The notes beneath the pieces are model-generated. The model did no database searches. It saw only the letters and a list, made by a program, of their open reading frames with translations, and was not told the DNA's origin. Both the position numbers and the translations under genes were made by a program. DNA of 64,000 nt from assembly GCF_002252475.1 (NCBI RefSeq), contig NZ_NNRK01000029.1, positions 62,001 through 126,000 of the forward strand. Reading direction: 5' to 3'. Each line of letters begins with the position of its first letter. Within the stretch, counting starts at the first letter, position 1. Source of the DNA: Brucella rhizosphaerae (lineage in GTDB: Bacteria > Pseudomonadota > Alphaproteobacteria > Rhizobiales > Rhizobiaceae). Shown one piece after another: positions 17,027 to 25,467 of this stretch.

Positions 17027-17458
17027 TTGATTAAAGGCATTAAAAACAGAGATCAGGACACTGATCGTCGTCACCAGCATGGCCTCATGCTGTTTGTGAC
17101 GTGCGTCCTGTCGTTTGCAGCCTTTATGTTTGCGGTGGACCTTTCAGCACTCGGCAACGAAGCCTTCCGCAACACACCCAAAAATATGGCCGCGCAGCAA
17201 GTCGCAGATGCGCCTGCAATACCTGCTCGTCAGCAATCAACGCCTGCATCGCAGCCAATGCGTGCTGTGCTGGCCGAGGCAATTGCAGCGAAAATCAAGG
17301 CCACGTATCCTGACGGAAACGGCACAGGCCTTTCGGCTCTGCCAAATGAACTGGCGTTCTTCGAAGCAAAACCTGTCGAAGCTGTAAACGCTGCCAAGTT
17401 TTTGAGACTTTCGCGAAGCACTTATGCTTCGGTTCGCGCGCCACCATTAAGCGCCTGA
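17027..17458 (+). CDS. Possible small membrane-anchored protein, unknown function
   Basis: This open frame of 143 codons starts with TTG at 17027, preceded at a distance by GAGGAAAG; an in-frame ATG at 17087 is an alternative. It has one hydrophobic segment (MLFVTCVLSFAAFMFAVDL, about residues 21-39) and then an Ala/Gln/Pro-rich region. No family is recognised. It lies between the MscS gene and secDF on the plus strand. The evidence is an uninterrupted frame and a plausible anchor only, so it may not be a real gene. Confidence 0.4.
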   Translation: MIKGIKNRDQDTDRRHQHGLMLFVTCVLSFAAFMFAVDLSALGNEAFRNTPKNMAAQQVADAPAIPARQQSTPASQPMRAVLAEAIAAKIKATYPDGNGTGLSALPNELAFFEAKPVEAVNAAKFLRLSRSTYASVRAPPLSA

Positions 17459-17572
17459 AAGCCATCCTTGAGATTGGCACTGACCAATCCTGAATCACTT
17501 ACGAAGAAATGCGCCTTAAGCTTTTGTATTTAATACGAAATTCTAAGCGCTCAATATCCGGAATTTCAACTC

Positions 17573-20107
17573 ATGCGTACTTCTAAATGGGTCGCTGTGC
17601 TTTATGGACTGATCGTTCTGATCGGTATCATTATCGCCTTGCCCAATTTCTTCACACAACAGCAACTCGAAGCGATGCCGTCGTGGTTCCCGAAACGACA
17701 GGTAACGCTTGGCCTTGATCTGCGTGGTGGCTCCTATCTCGTTCTCGAAGTGGATGCAGCTACTCTCAAGAAAGATCGCCTTCGCTCCTTGCTTGATGAC
17801 GCTCGCAGCAAATTGCGTACCGAGCGCATTCAGCCGCAATCCATCCGCGCTGTAGGCGATGCTGTCATCGTGAGCATCCCGGACTCGGTTCAGCGTACAC
17901 AGGCTGAAGTTGCACTGCGTACTTTGATTTCGCAGGTCAATACGAGCGGCTTTGGCACAGCAATCAACGATATCGATGTCACCTCCACTGACAATCAGAT
18001 TCGTTTGACGCTGACGGAAGCTGGCTTCAACTATCGTCTGGACTCAGCCCTTCAGCAGAGCCTTGAAATCATTCGCCAGCGTGTGGATCAGGTCGGCGTT
18101 GCCGAACCATCGATCCAGCGTGTCGGTTCCGACCGTATCGTCGTTCAGCTTCCCGGTCTTCAGGACCCTGCACAACTTCGTCAGCTTCTCGGAAGCACCG
18201 CGAAGATGAGCTTCCATATGGTAGCGGACGCAAATCCAAATGATGCGCCGCCTCCCGGGGTCAGCATTCTGCCGGATTCCAAAGATCCGAATATCAAATA
18301 CCCGATTGAAGATCAGATCGCCCTCTCCGGTGAACGCCTGACTGATGCGCGCGCCGGCTTCGATCAGCGCACCAACGAACCAATCGTGTCATTCCGTTTC
18401 GACAGTCTTGGTGCACGTCAGTTTGCTGATATCACGACCAAGAACGTCAACCGCCCTTTTGCAATCGTGCTCGATGGCAAGGTGCTGAGCGCCCCGGTTA
18501 TTCGCGAACCGATTACGGGTGGCAACGGCCAGATCAGCGGCAGTTTTACGGTTCAGGATAGTGTTGTTCTTTCGGCGCTTCTGCGCGCTGGCGCCCTGCC
18601 AGCTCCGCTCACAGTTATCGAAGAACGCACAGTCGGTCCGGATCTGGGTGGCGACGCCATCAAGATGGGTCTCGTTACAGGCATCATCGGCTTTGTTCTC
18701 GTGGCCGTATTCATCCAGCTCCTTTATGGTGTCTGGGGGACGATTGCCAACGTAGCGCTTCTGCTCCACACCCTTTTGACCTTCTCCGCGTTGAGCCTCA
18801 TTGGAGCGACGCTCACATTGCCCGGTATCGCCGGTATCATTCTGGGTATCGGTATTGCGGTTGATGCGAATATTCTCATCAACGAACGTATTCGTGAAGA
18901 AACGCGAAAAGGTCTGGGTGCAATGGCTGCACTCGATAAAGGCTTTCATAGCGCCTTTTCGACCATCGTGGATGCGAATGTCACATCCCTGATCTCCACA
19001 TTGCTGCTGTTTACATTCGGTACGGGTCCAGTACGTGGTTTCGCAATTACCATGATGCTCGGTATCGCGATTTCCATGTTCACGGACGTGACGCTGGTGC
19101 GCATGGCAATGGCCTGGTACGTTCGCAAGCGTAAGCTGAAAGTACTTATTATCGAGCCATTCCTGAAATTCGTTCCTGAAAAGACGAATATCAGCTTCAT
19201 GAATGCACGCTTTATCGGTATCGGCGTCTCAATCGTTCTGTCGATCCTGTCGATCGGCCTGTTCTTCAAGCCGGGCCTGAATTACGGCATCGACTTCAAG
19301 GGCGGTATTCAGGCGGAAATCGTTACATCACAACCAGCCAATCTGGCGCAGCTGCGTGAGAAACTTGGCGCGTTGGGATTGGGTGAAGTTGCACTTCAGT
19401 CTGCTGGTAGCCCGAATAACGTTCTGATCCGTATTCAGCGTCAGGATGGTGGTGAGGAAGCGCAGACGGTTGCCGTCAACAAAATGCGCGAAGCCGTGAC
19501 GGAACTCGATTCTGGTGTGAAAATCGAACGCACCGAGGTTGTCGGACCGAAGGTTTCCGGCGAGCTCGCTCGCTCCGGCTTCATCGCCGTCATCCTGTCC
19601 GCACTCGGTATGCTTATCTATCTCTGGTGGCGTTTCGAGTGGTTCTTTGCGATGGGCGCGATTATCACGCTTATCCTTGACACCACAAAGATGGTCGGGT
19701 TCTTCGCGCTATTCCAGCTCGATTTCAACCTCACAGCCATCGCAGCCCTTCTGACGGCTATCGGTTACTCCGTAAACGATAAGGTCGTGGTTTATGACCG
19801 CATGCGTGAAAACATGCGCCTTTATAAATCGAAGCCACTGCGCGAGATTGTCGATCTGAGTATCAATCAGGTGCTCGTACGCTGTATCTATACCTCCATG
19901 ACAACATTCCTGTGTATGCTTCCAATGGCTATATGGGGCGGCAGTGCGGTTCACAATTTTGCCGTGCCGATGTTGTTCGGTATCTTTATTGCGACCTCTT
20001 CGTCGATCTTCATTGCAGCACCGATCCTGCTTCTGCTGGGTAACTGGTGGCAGCACCGCCAGCAGGCCCATCAGGCTCTTGAAGACAACGCTGCAGCGCA
20101 GAAATAA
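17573..20107 (+). CDS. secDF: Fused protein translocase subunit SecDF
   Basis: This 844-residue fusion of SecD (about 1-525) and SecF (about 545-835) has twelve expected membrane helices. SecD features include the periplasmic P1 region, GLDLRGGSYLVLEV near residue 46, and the helix motif GIAVDANILINERIREE. The SecF half has GLNYGIDFKGGIQ and GYSVNDKVVVYDRMREN. The complex uses proton flow to pull secreted proteins through SecYEG on the outer side of the inner membrane. Fused SecDF is common in rhizobia and Brucella. The ATG has no obvious strong ribosome site. A TTCG-looped hairpin lies just after the stop. Confidence 0.96.
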   Translation: MRTSKWVAVLYGLIVLIGIIIALPNFFTQQQLEAMPSWFPKRQVTLGLDLRGGSYLVLEVDAATLKKDRLRSLLDDARSKLRTERIQPQSIRAVGDAVIVSIPDSVQRTQAEVALRTLISQVNTSGFGTAINDIDVTSTDNQIRLTLTEAGFNYRLDSALQQSLEIIRQRVDQVGVAEPSIQRVGSDRIVVQLPGLQDPAQLRQLLGSTAKMSFHMVADANPNDAPPPGVSILPDSKDPNIKYPIEDQIALSGERLTDARAGFDQRTNEPIVSFRFDSLGARQFADITTKNVNRPFAIVLDGKVLSAPVIREPITGGNGQISGSFTVQDSVVLSALLRAGALPAPLTVIEERTVGPDLGGDAIKMGLVTGIIGFVLVAVFIQLLYGVWGTIANVALLLHTLLTFSALSLIGATLTLPGIAGIILGIGIAVDANILINERIREETRKGLGAMAALDKGFHSAFSTIVDANVTSLISTLLLFTFGTGPVRGFAITMMLGIAISMFTDVTLVRMAMAWYVRKRKLKVLIIEPFLKFVPEKTNISFMNARFIGIGVSIVLSILSIGLFFKPGLNYGIDFKGGIQAEIVTSQPANLAQLREKLGALGLGEVALQSAGSPNNVLIRIQRQDGGEEAQTVAVNKMREAVTELDSGVKIERTEVVGPKVSGELARSGFIAVILSALGMLIYLWWRFEWFFAMGAIITLILDTTKMVGFFALFQLDFNLTAIAALLTAIGYSVNDKVVVYDRMRENMRLYKSKPLREIVDLSINQVLVRCIYTSMTTFLCMLPMAIWGGSAVHNFAVPMLFGIFIATSSSIFIAAPILLLLGNWWQHRQQAHQALEDNAAAQK

Positions 20108-20114
20108 TCCCTTT

Positions 20115-20142
20115 GCCGGGCATGGTTTCGACCATGCCCGGC
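20115..20142 (+). terminator. Stem-loop after secDF
   Basis: A 12-bp perfect stem GCCGGGCATGGT/ACCATGCCCGGC (20115-20126/20131-20142) is capped by a stable TTCG tetraloop. There is no T-run, so it may act as an mRNA 3'-end stabiliser or partial terminator rather than a full stop before the antiporter gene. Confidence 0.65.
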
Positions 20143-20186
20143 TCTCCCTGAAAATTTTACAAGACTGAGAACGGGAAGGCATCCCT

Positions 20187-21977
20187 ATGCCCCATGACAC
20201 GCCTTTGATTGCGACAATCGTCATTGGGTTATGCCTGGCCTTTATTTTCGGCACCATCGCCACCCGTCTCAAGATATCTCCCCTCGTCGGCTATCTGCTC
20301 GCCGGTGTCATTGCTGGCCCGCATACACCCGGTTTTGTGGCCGATCAGGACCTCATTCCGCAGCTTGCCGAAATTGGCGTTATCCTGCTGATGTTCGGCG
20401 TCGGACTTCACTTCTCGCTCAAAGACCTTCTCTCTGTGAAAGCCATTGCGGTACCCGGCGCGCTGGCGCAGATCGCAACCGCCGCGGCATTGGGCACCGC
20501 CCTTGGTCTGGCACTTGGCTGGGACGTGAAAGCTGGTCTTGTTTTTGGCCTCGCTCTCTCAACAGCGAGCACCGTGGTCCTTTTGCGCGCGATGCAGGAT
20601 CTTCGTCTCATCGATACGGAACGAGGACGCATCGCTGTTGGCTGGCTTATTGTCGAAGACCTTGCAATGGTCATGGCGCTGGTTCTTCTGCCTGCGCTGG
20701 CAAGCATTGGAGGCCAGACCGACCATGTCGCAGCAAGTGATCCTATTGCTGAATGGCTCGGTCTTGGTATCGGTGGCATTATTCTTTTCACCATCGCGAA
20801 GGTTGCCGTTTTCGTGGCGCTTATGCTGGTCGTGGGGCGCAAGGTGATCCCCTGGTTGCTGAATGTCATTGTTCAGACCGGCTCGCGTGAACTTTTCAGG
20901 TTGGGTGTTCTCGCCATTGCGCTCGGTGTTGCTTTTGGCGCAGCCCATCTGTTTGGCGTTTCTTTTGCACTGGGTGCGTTTTTCGCAGGCATGGTGATGA
21001 GCGAGTCCGAACTCAGTCATCGGGCAGCGGAAGAATCTCTGCCGCTGCGGGACGCTTTCGCAGTGCTGTTCTTTATTTCCGTTGGCATGCTGTTTGATCC
21101 GATGAGCCTCATCCGTGATCCCCTGCCCCTGATTGCAACTCTCGCCATTATTCTGATCGGCAAATCGGTTGCCGCGTTTTTTATCGTCCGCCTTTTCAAG
21201 CGACCAGTTGGAACTGCTCTGACAATTTCGGCAAGCCTTGCACAGATCGGCGAATTCTCGTTCATTCTGGCAGGCCTCGGTGTCAGCCTCAATCTGCTGC
21301 CCCCCGAAGGTCGTGATTTGATTCTCGCCGGGGCAATTCTCTCCATCTTCCTCAATCCGGTCATGTTCATCGTTGCCGAGCGGATGCGACCATGGATTGA
21401 GAAAAGAATGGGCAACGACATAACGGCCGCTGACTCTGGTGAAGCGAATGTGGATGTATCGGAACCCGAACCTCTGCCGCTGACTGCTCTCAAACGTCAC
21501 ACAATCGTCGTTGGCTATGGGCAAATCGGCAAGCGTGTGGCGGCAAGCCTTCAGGAAAAGCACATGCCTTTTCTCGTGATCGAAGATTCGCCCAAGATTT
21601 ATTTCAGATTGAAAGAAATTGGCATTGAAGCTATTGCGGGAAATGCGTCAGATGCTGAAATATGGAAGGCGGCGAATCCTGAGGAGGCAATCAATCTCGT
21701 GATTGCCATTCCAAATGCATTTGAAGCAGGTCGTGCAACATCACTTGCCCGCGCGGCGAACCCGGATTTGCGCATTATTGTGCGTGCCTGTTCGCCAGCT
21801 GAAGCACAATATCTGCACGATCTTGGTGCAGACTCAGTCATTCTTGGCGAAGCGGAAATCGCTGGGGCCATGGAGAGAGCTATTATAAATGGAAAGCGGA
21901 GCGAGAGCGTTCAGGCACCTCACGCACCGTCCGAACCACCGGTTGCAATGAATGGGATGGAACCCAAAGCAACCTGA
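20187..21977 (+). CDS. ybaL: CPA2-family cation/proton antiporter with TrkA-N domain (YbaL/Kef-type)
   Basis: This 596-residue protein has an N-terminal CPA2 membrane domain of about 12 helices (to about 410), with GYLLAGVIAGPHTPGF and the segment ALSTASTVVLLRAM. A cytoplasmic RCK/TrkA-N nucleotide-binding domain follows (about 435-560; TIVVGYGQIGKRVAASLQ). The family exchanges potassium or sodium for protons and is gated by nucleotides or glutathione in Kef proteins. It is closest in layout to E. coli YbaL. It follows secDF by 80 nt; a 15-codon open frame links its end to the next gene. Confidence 0.9.
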   Translation: MPHDTPLIATIVIGLCLAFIFGTIATRLKISPLVGYLLAGVIAGPHTPGFVADQDLIPQLAEIGVILLMFGVGLHFSLKDLLSVKAIAVPGALAQIATAAALGTALGLALGWDVKAGLVFGLALSTASTVVLLRAMQDLRLIDTERGRIAVGWLIVEDLAMVMALVLLPALASIGGQTDHVAASDPIAEWLGLGIGGIILFTIAKVAVFVALMLVVGRKVIPWLLNVIVQTGSRELFRLGVLAIALGVAFGAAHLFGVSFALGAFFAGMVMSESELSHRAAEESLPLRDAFAVLFFISVGMLFDPMSLIRDPLPLIATLAIILIGKSVAAFFIVRLFKRPVGTALTISASLAQIGEFSFILAGLGVSLNLLPPEGRDLILAGAILSIFLNPVMFIVAERMRPWIEKRMGNDITAADSGEANVDVSEPEPLPLTALKRHTIVVGYGQIGKRVAASLQEKHMPFLVIEDSPKIYFRLKEIGIEAIAGNASDAEIWKAANPEEAINLVIAIPNAFEAGRATSLARAANPDLRIIVRACSPAEAQYLHDLGADSVILGEAEIAGAMERAIINGKRSESVQAPHAPSEPPVAMNGMEPKAT

Positions 21978-21993
21978 AGGATCGGAAAGACAG

Positions 21994-22041
21994 ATGAGCA
22001 AAGGGGAAAACATGCGAATTGAATGTGCGGTGGCCAGTTAA
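21994..22041 (+). CDS. Possible 15-codon coupling peptide before UPF0104 gene
   Basis: An ATG at 21994 behind GGAAAGACAG opens a 15-codon frame (MSKGENMRIECAVAS) whose TAA (22039-22041) shares its last base with the ATG of the next gene (TAATG). An internal ATG at 22012 has its own AAAGGGG site. The next gene has only a poor ribosome site, so translation may depend on this short frame by reinitiation. This is inferred from layout only. Confidence 0.4.
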   Translation: MSKGENMRIECAVAS

Positions 22042-22988
22042 TGAAATTCAAGGATTATATCTGGCCAGTAATAGGCATCTGCGCAGTCGCTATTTCAGCA
22101 TGGCTTCTTTATCGGGAATTGCGCAGCATATCTCTTGATGACGTTCTGGATAGCCTTTATGCGATCCGCGCCCATCATTGGTTGCTCGCGAGCGCAGCCG
22201 CACTTCTCGCTTATAGCTCACTTGCAGGTTACGACCGCATCGCGCTTCTTCATCTGCGCCGCAAAATATCCTGGCTCTTCATCGCACTTTGCTCTTTCAC
22301 CACCTACGCTTTGTCGCACAATATCGGTGCATCGGTTGTCTCGGGCGCTGTTGTGCGTTACCGCGCCTATTCCTCGCAGGGCATGCCTGGCAGTGAAATT
22401 GCGGTACTGATCGCATTCTGCTCATTCACCTTCGTGCTCGGTGTCATCATTACATCCAGCATCGTTCTACTGCTGGAGCCGCATATCCTGATGCGCTTCA
22501 ATGAAGACCTGACCCCGACAGTCTCCATAGTCATCGCATTGATTATGCTTGCTTTCGTTCTGCTCTATGTCTTTGGCAGCTGGCTGCAGCTTCGCCCATT
22601 GCAGATCGGAAAGTTTCGTCTGGAGTATCCGCGTCTGCCGGTGGTGACACAACAGCTCATCGTGGCTCCGCTCGAATTGATCGGCGCTGCTGGCATCATT
22701 TATTTTGCGCTTCCAGAAGCAGGAAACCCCGGCTTCCTGATCATCCTCGGCATCTTTCTGGTCTCATTCTCGGCAGCCCTCATATCCCACGCACCCGGCG
22801 GACTGGGCGTTCTCGAACTGGTGTTCCTCACAGGATTGCCGGATATGAATCAGGCCGATGTTCTGGCAGCTCTCATCGTCTTCCGCTTGCTTTACCTTCT
22901 GATACCATTCGCCATATCGCTGATCGTGGTTCTGGTTTTCGAGAAGTCGCAATTCGTTCTTCGCTGGAACGACAAGCAAAAGAAGTAG
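22041..22988 (+). CDS. UPF0104/lysylphosphatidylglycerol synthase-like membrane protein
   Basis: This 315-residue integral membrane protein has about eight helices, spread over the whole length. Features of the UPF0104 (LPG_synthase_TM) family include SHNIGASVVSGAVVRYRAYS (about 95-114) and SHAPGGLGVLELVFL (about 250-264). In the MprF relatives this part flips or helps make aminoacyl-phospholipids; stand-alone proteins such as this are of unknown role. The start at 22041 overlaps the stop of a 15-codon frame. The upstream antiporter gene is probably in the same transcript. Confidence 0.85.
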   Translation: MKFKDYIWPVIGICAVAISAWLLYRELRSISLDDVLDSLYAIRAHHWLLASAAALLAYSSLAGYDRIALLHLRRKISWLFIALCSFTTYALSHNIGASVVSGAVVRYRAYSSQGMPGSEIAVLIAFCSFTFVLGVIITSSIVLLLEPHILMRFNEDLTPTVSIVIALIMLAFVLLYVFGSWLQLRPLQIGKFRLEYPRLPVVTQQLIVAPLELIGAAGIIYFALPEAGNPGFLIILGIFLVSFSAALISHAPGGLGVLELVFLTGLPDMNQADVLAALIVFRLLYLLIPFAISLIVVLVFEKSQFVLRWNDKQKK

Positions 22989-22997
22989 CACCTGAAA

Positions 22998-23030
22998 GGC
23001 GGGTATAATTTTCACTTACCCGCCTCAATT
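22998..23030 (+). terminator. Terminator after UPF0104 gene
   Basis: The stem GGCGGGTA/TACCCGCC (22998-23005/23017-23024) is followed by TCAATTTGAATT. The tail is only moderately T-rich, so termination may be partial. Confidence 0.65.
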
Positions 23031-23150
23031 TGAATTAATTTTCCTTAAACTGGCATCAAACAGTCCCTATCTTGGAAATTGCTTCGCATAACCTCCCAAT
23101 GCACAGCACAAATAGCCTTCTCCCAAGGCCTTTCCAAGAGGAACTAACGC

Positions 23151-23714
23151 ATGCCTGCGACATTGATCATCCCCGGTTATAAGGGATCGGAAGCAGGCCA
23201 CTGGCAGCGCCAATGGTTGCATGACGATCCGTCAGCAGTGCTCGTCGAACAAGATGACTGGCACTATCCGGTGCTATCCGACTGGATGCACGCGCTCGAA
23301 GCCAAGCTCGCCGAAAATCCCGGCGCGGTTCTGGTAGCTCATAGTCTTGGCTGTATTCTTGTATCACATCTCGCAAGCCGCCCTGCGGCAGCGCATGTTG
23401 CGGGTGCTCTTCTGGTCGCTCCTGCAGACGTCGAGACCATGGCCCGCAAGGATAGACGTTTTAGCAGTTTCGCTCCTTTACCGCGTCATGAACTGACTTT
23501 CCCATCCATTGTCGTTGCAAGCCGCAATGACAATTATATGAGCTTCGCCAAGGCGGAAGCACTCGCAAATGTCTGGGGTTCAGGTTTTGTCGATGTCGGC
23601 CATGCCGGGCACATCAATATTGAAAGCGGCTTCAGCAGCTGGCCGGAAGGCTCGATCTTAGCCTCTTCGCTGCACCGCGAACCGATCGCACACACGCTCT
23701 CCCAAGCAGCGTGA
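23151..23714 (+). CDS. RBBP9/YdeN-family alpha/beta hydrolase
   Basis: This 187-residue hydrolase begins with LIIPGYKGSEAGHWQRQW (residues 5-22), the family hallmark. The likely nucleophile is Ser64 in VAHSLG (HSLG instead of a full GxSxG), the acid lies in SRNDNYM (about 125-131), and the catalytic His is in VGHAGHIN (about 143-150). The family contains small serine hydrolases of unknown natural substrate. It is a stand-alone gene facing the sulfate transporter genes across a shared terminator. Confidence 0.9.
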   Translation: MPATLIIPGYKGSEAGHWQRQWLHDDPSAVLVEQDDWHYPVLSDWMHALEAKLAENPGAVLVAHSLGCILVSHLASRPAAAHVAGALLVAPADVETMARKDRRFSSFAPLPRHELTFPSIVVASRNDNYMSFAKAEALANVWGSGFVDVGHAGHINIESGFSSWPEGSILASSLHREPIAHTLSQAA

Positions 23715-23719
23715 CCGCA

Positions 23720-23758
23720 AACCGCCCGTTACTTTACAAGAACGGGCGGTTTCTTTTT
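23720..23758. terminator. Convergent terminator between hydrolase gene and cysW
   Basis: A 12-bp perfect stem AAACCGCCCGTT/AACGGGCGGTTT (23720-23731/23742-23753) has a T-run toward cysW. It serves the hydrolase gene and possibly the cys operon; the cysW stop codon abuts it. Confidence 0.88.
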
Positions 23759-24590
23759 AGCTATGCTGCTTTCGTTCGAGCCAGATCTTCAGAACGAGCG
23801 TTAGAAGCGCAATACCAGCCAGTGTTGAAGCAGCCGCAAAAGCGCCGGCAACATTATAATCATTGAACAGAAGTTCGACCTGCAACGGCAGCGTATTGGT
23901 TTTGCCGCGAATAGCACCAGATACGACCGACACGGCACCAAATTCGCCCATGACGCGCGCATTGCAAAGCACAGCGCCATAAAGCAACGCCCACTTAATG
24001 TTGGGCAAAGTGACGTAGAAAAATGTCTGCCACGCGTTGGCACCGAGCGTAAGGGCTGCCTCTTCCTCATCACTGCCCTGCACTTCCATCAGCGGGATCA
24101 GCTCACGCGCCACAAAAGGCGATGTCACAAACAGGCTCACCAGAAAGATCGCCGGAACCGTGAACATCACCTTCACATCATAAGATTCGAGTAACGGCCC
24201 GAGCAGGCCTTGCGAACCATAGAGGAAGAGATAGGTCACACCAGCAACAATCGGTGAAACCGAGAACGGGATTTCCACGAAGGTAATCAACAGTCTTCGG
24301 CCCGGGAAGCGAAACTTCGTGACGAGCCACGCAACGCAAATACCGAATGCCATGTTGATCGGCACGACGACAATCGCAGTAAGAATGGTCAGCCAGATGG
24401 CATGCAGCGTATCAGGCTTGAGGATCTCGCCGAAAAAGACGCCAACGCCCTTGCTGAAGGCATAAGAAAAAATAAGCGCCAGCGGTGCGCCGATACAAAT
24501 GATCGACAGAATGGTCGCCAGCCAGATCAGCAGGTTGCGCATAGGTCCGGGCGCATTGCGCGCCTGTTGGCTCGCACTAGCGCTCTGCAT
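23757..24590 (-). CDS. cysW: Sulfate/thiosulfate ABC transporter permease CysW
   Basis: This 277-residue inner-membrane permease has about six helices and the binding-protein-dependent transport motif EEEAALTLGANAWQTFFYVT (about 173-192), which contacts the ATPase. The family partner of CysT, it forms the channel for sulfate or thiosulfate uptake. It overlaps the end of cysT by 14 nt, indicating translational coupling. CysA, the ATPase that normally follows, is not here: the stop is next to a terminator and then a convergent unrelated gene. Confidence 0.94.
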   Translation of the reverse strand: MQSASASQQARNAPGPMRNLLIWLATILSIICIGAPLALIFSYAFSKGVGVFFGEILKPDTLHAIWLTILTAIVVVPINMAFGICVAWLVTKFRFPGRRLLITFVEIPFSVSPIVAGVTYLFLYGSQGLLGPLLESYDVKVMFTVPAIFLVSLFVTSPFVARELIPLMEVQGSDEEEAALTLGANAWQTFFYVTLPNIKWALLYGAVLCNARVMGEFGAVSVVSGAIRGKTNTLPLQVELLFNDYNVAGAFAAASTLAGIALLTLVLKIWLERKQHS

Positions 24591-25413
24591 AACGAAGCTG
24601 CCTTGCCTGAATAAGATTGGTCACGAGTAGCATAAAGAACGCCATCAGCAACATGACGGAGGCCAAAGCGGCTGCGGCCGGATAATCATATTCGTCCAGC
24701 CGAATGAAAACGAGTAGCGACGTCACTTCCGTTTCAAAGGGCAAATTACCGGAGATGAAAACAATCGATCCAAATTCGCCGAGGCTGCGCGCAAATGACA
24801 GCGACGCACCAGCGAGAAAAGCCGGAAAAATCGTTGGCCAGATAATGTGCGAGAAAACCTGCCATGGACTTGCACCCAAACTGCGTGCGGCCTCTTCCAC
24901 ATCCGCACTCATGTCTTCAAGCACCGGCTGTACCGTCCGGATGACAAAGGGGATGCTGGTGAAGAACATGGCAATCATGATACCGAGCGGCGCATAGGCA
25001 ACCTTGATACCAAGTGGCTCCAAATAGCGACCAAACCAACCATTTGGCGCAAACAACGTCACCAGTGCCAAACCGGCAATGGCAGTTGGCAGCGCGAACG
25101 GCAGATCAACTGCCGCATCAATCAATCGCTTACCCGGAAACTGATAACGTGACAGCACCCAGGCCAGCAACAAGCCAAACAGTCCATTGAGAATAGTGGC
25201 AACAGCAGCAGCGCTTAACGTTATGCGGTAAGTTGCCAGTGCGCGATCCGATGTGACGATCCTCCAGAAATCACTCCAGCCAAGGCTCGCAGTTTTCAAG
25301 ATCATTGCCAGAAGCGGCAGGGCTACAATGATAGCCAGATAAAGCAAAGTACAGCCAAGGGTCAGTCCGAACCCCGGCAGCACCGAATTGCGTTTCATGC
25401 TCAGAAGCGACAC
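24577..25413 (-). CDS. cysT: Sulfate/thiosulfate ABC transporter permease CysT
   Basis: This permease of up to 278 residues starts with GTG at 25413 or the ATG five codons later. The GTG is slightly favoured because GGAA lies at a workable distance. It has six helices and the ATPase-contact loop DVEEAARSLGASPWQVFSHI (about 168-187). It is the first of the two channel subunits for sulfate. The upstream gene encodes the periplasmic sulfate-binding protein, separated by a hairpin that may lower expression of the permeases relative to the binding protein. Confidence 0.94.
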   Translation of the reverse strand: MSLLSMKRNSVLPGFGLTLGCTLLYLAIIVALPLLAMILKTASLGWSDFWRIVTSDRALATYRITLSAAAVATILNGLFGLLLAWVLSRYQFPGKRLIDAAVDLPFALPTAIAGLALVTLFAPNGWFGRYLEPLGIKVAYAPLGIMIAMFFTSIPFVIRTVQPVLEDMSADVEEAARSLGASPWQVFSHIIWPTIFPAFLAGASLSFARSLGEFGSIVFISGNLPFETEVTSLLVFIRLDEYDYPAAAALASVMLLMAFFMLLVTNLIQARQLRYAER

Positions 25414-25432
25414 TGGATTTTTCCAAAAGAAA

Positions 25433-25455
25433 GGCGAGAGCTGGATGCTCTCGCC
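25433..25455 (-). terminator. Hairpin between sbp and cysT
   Basis: The stem GGCGAGAG/CTCTCGCC (25433-25440/25448-25455) is followed on the minus strand by TTTCTTTTGG. This is an imperfect intrinsic terminator and would give more binding protein than permease, as is usual in ABC importer operons. Confidence 0.7.
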
Positions 25456-25467
25456 AGATAGTCCTGT

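Noticed and set aside
16694-17080. Minus-strand open frame of 128 codons next to the repeat element
   Set aside because: It has no ribosome site and runs partly through the double-palindrome element; composition is unlike the neighbouring genes.
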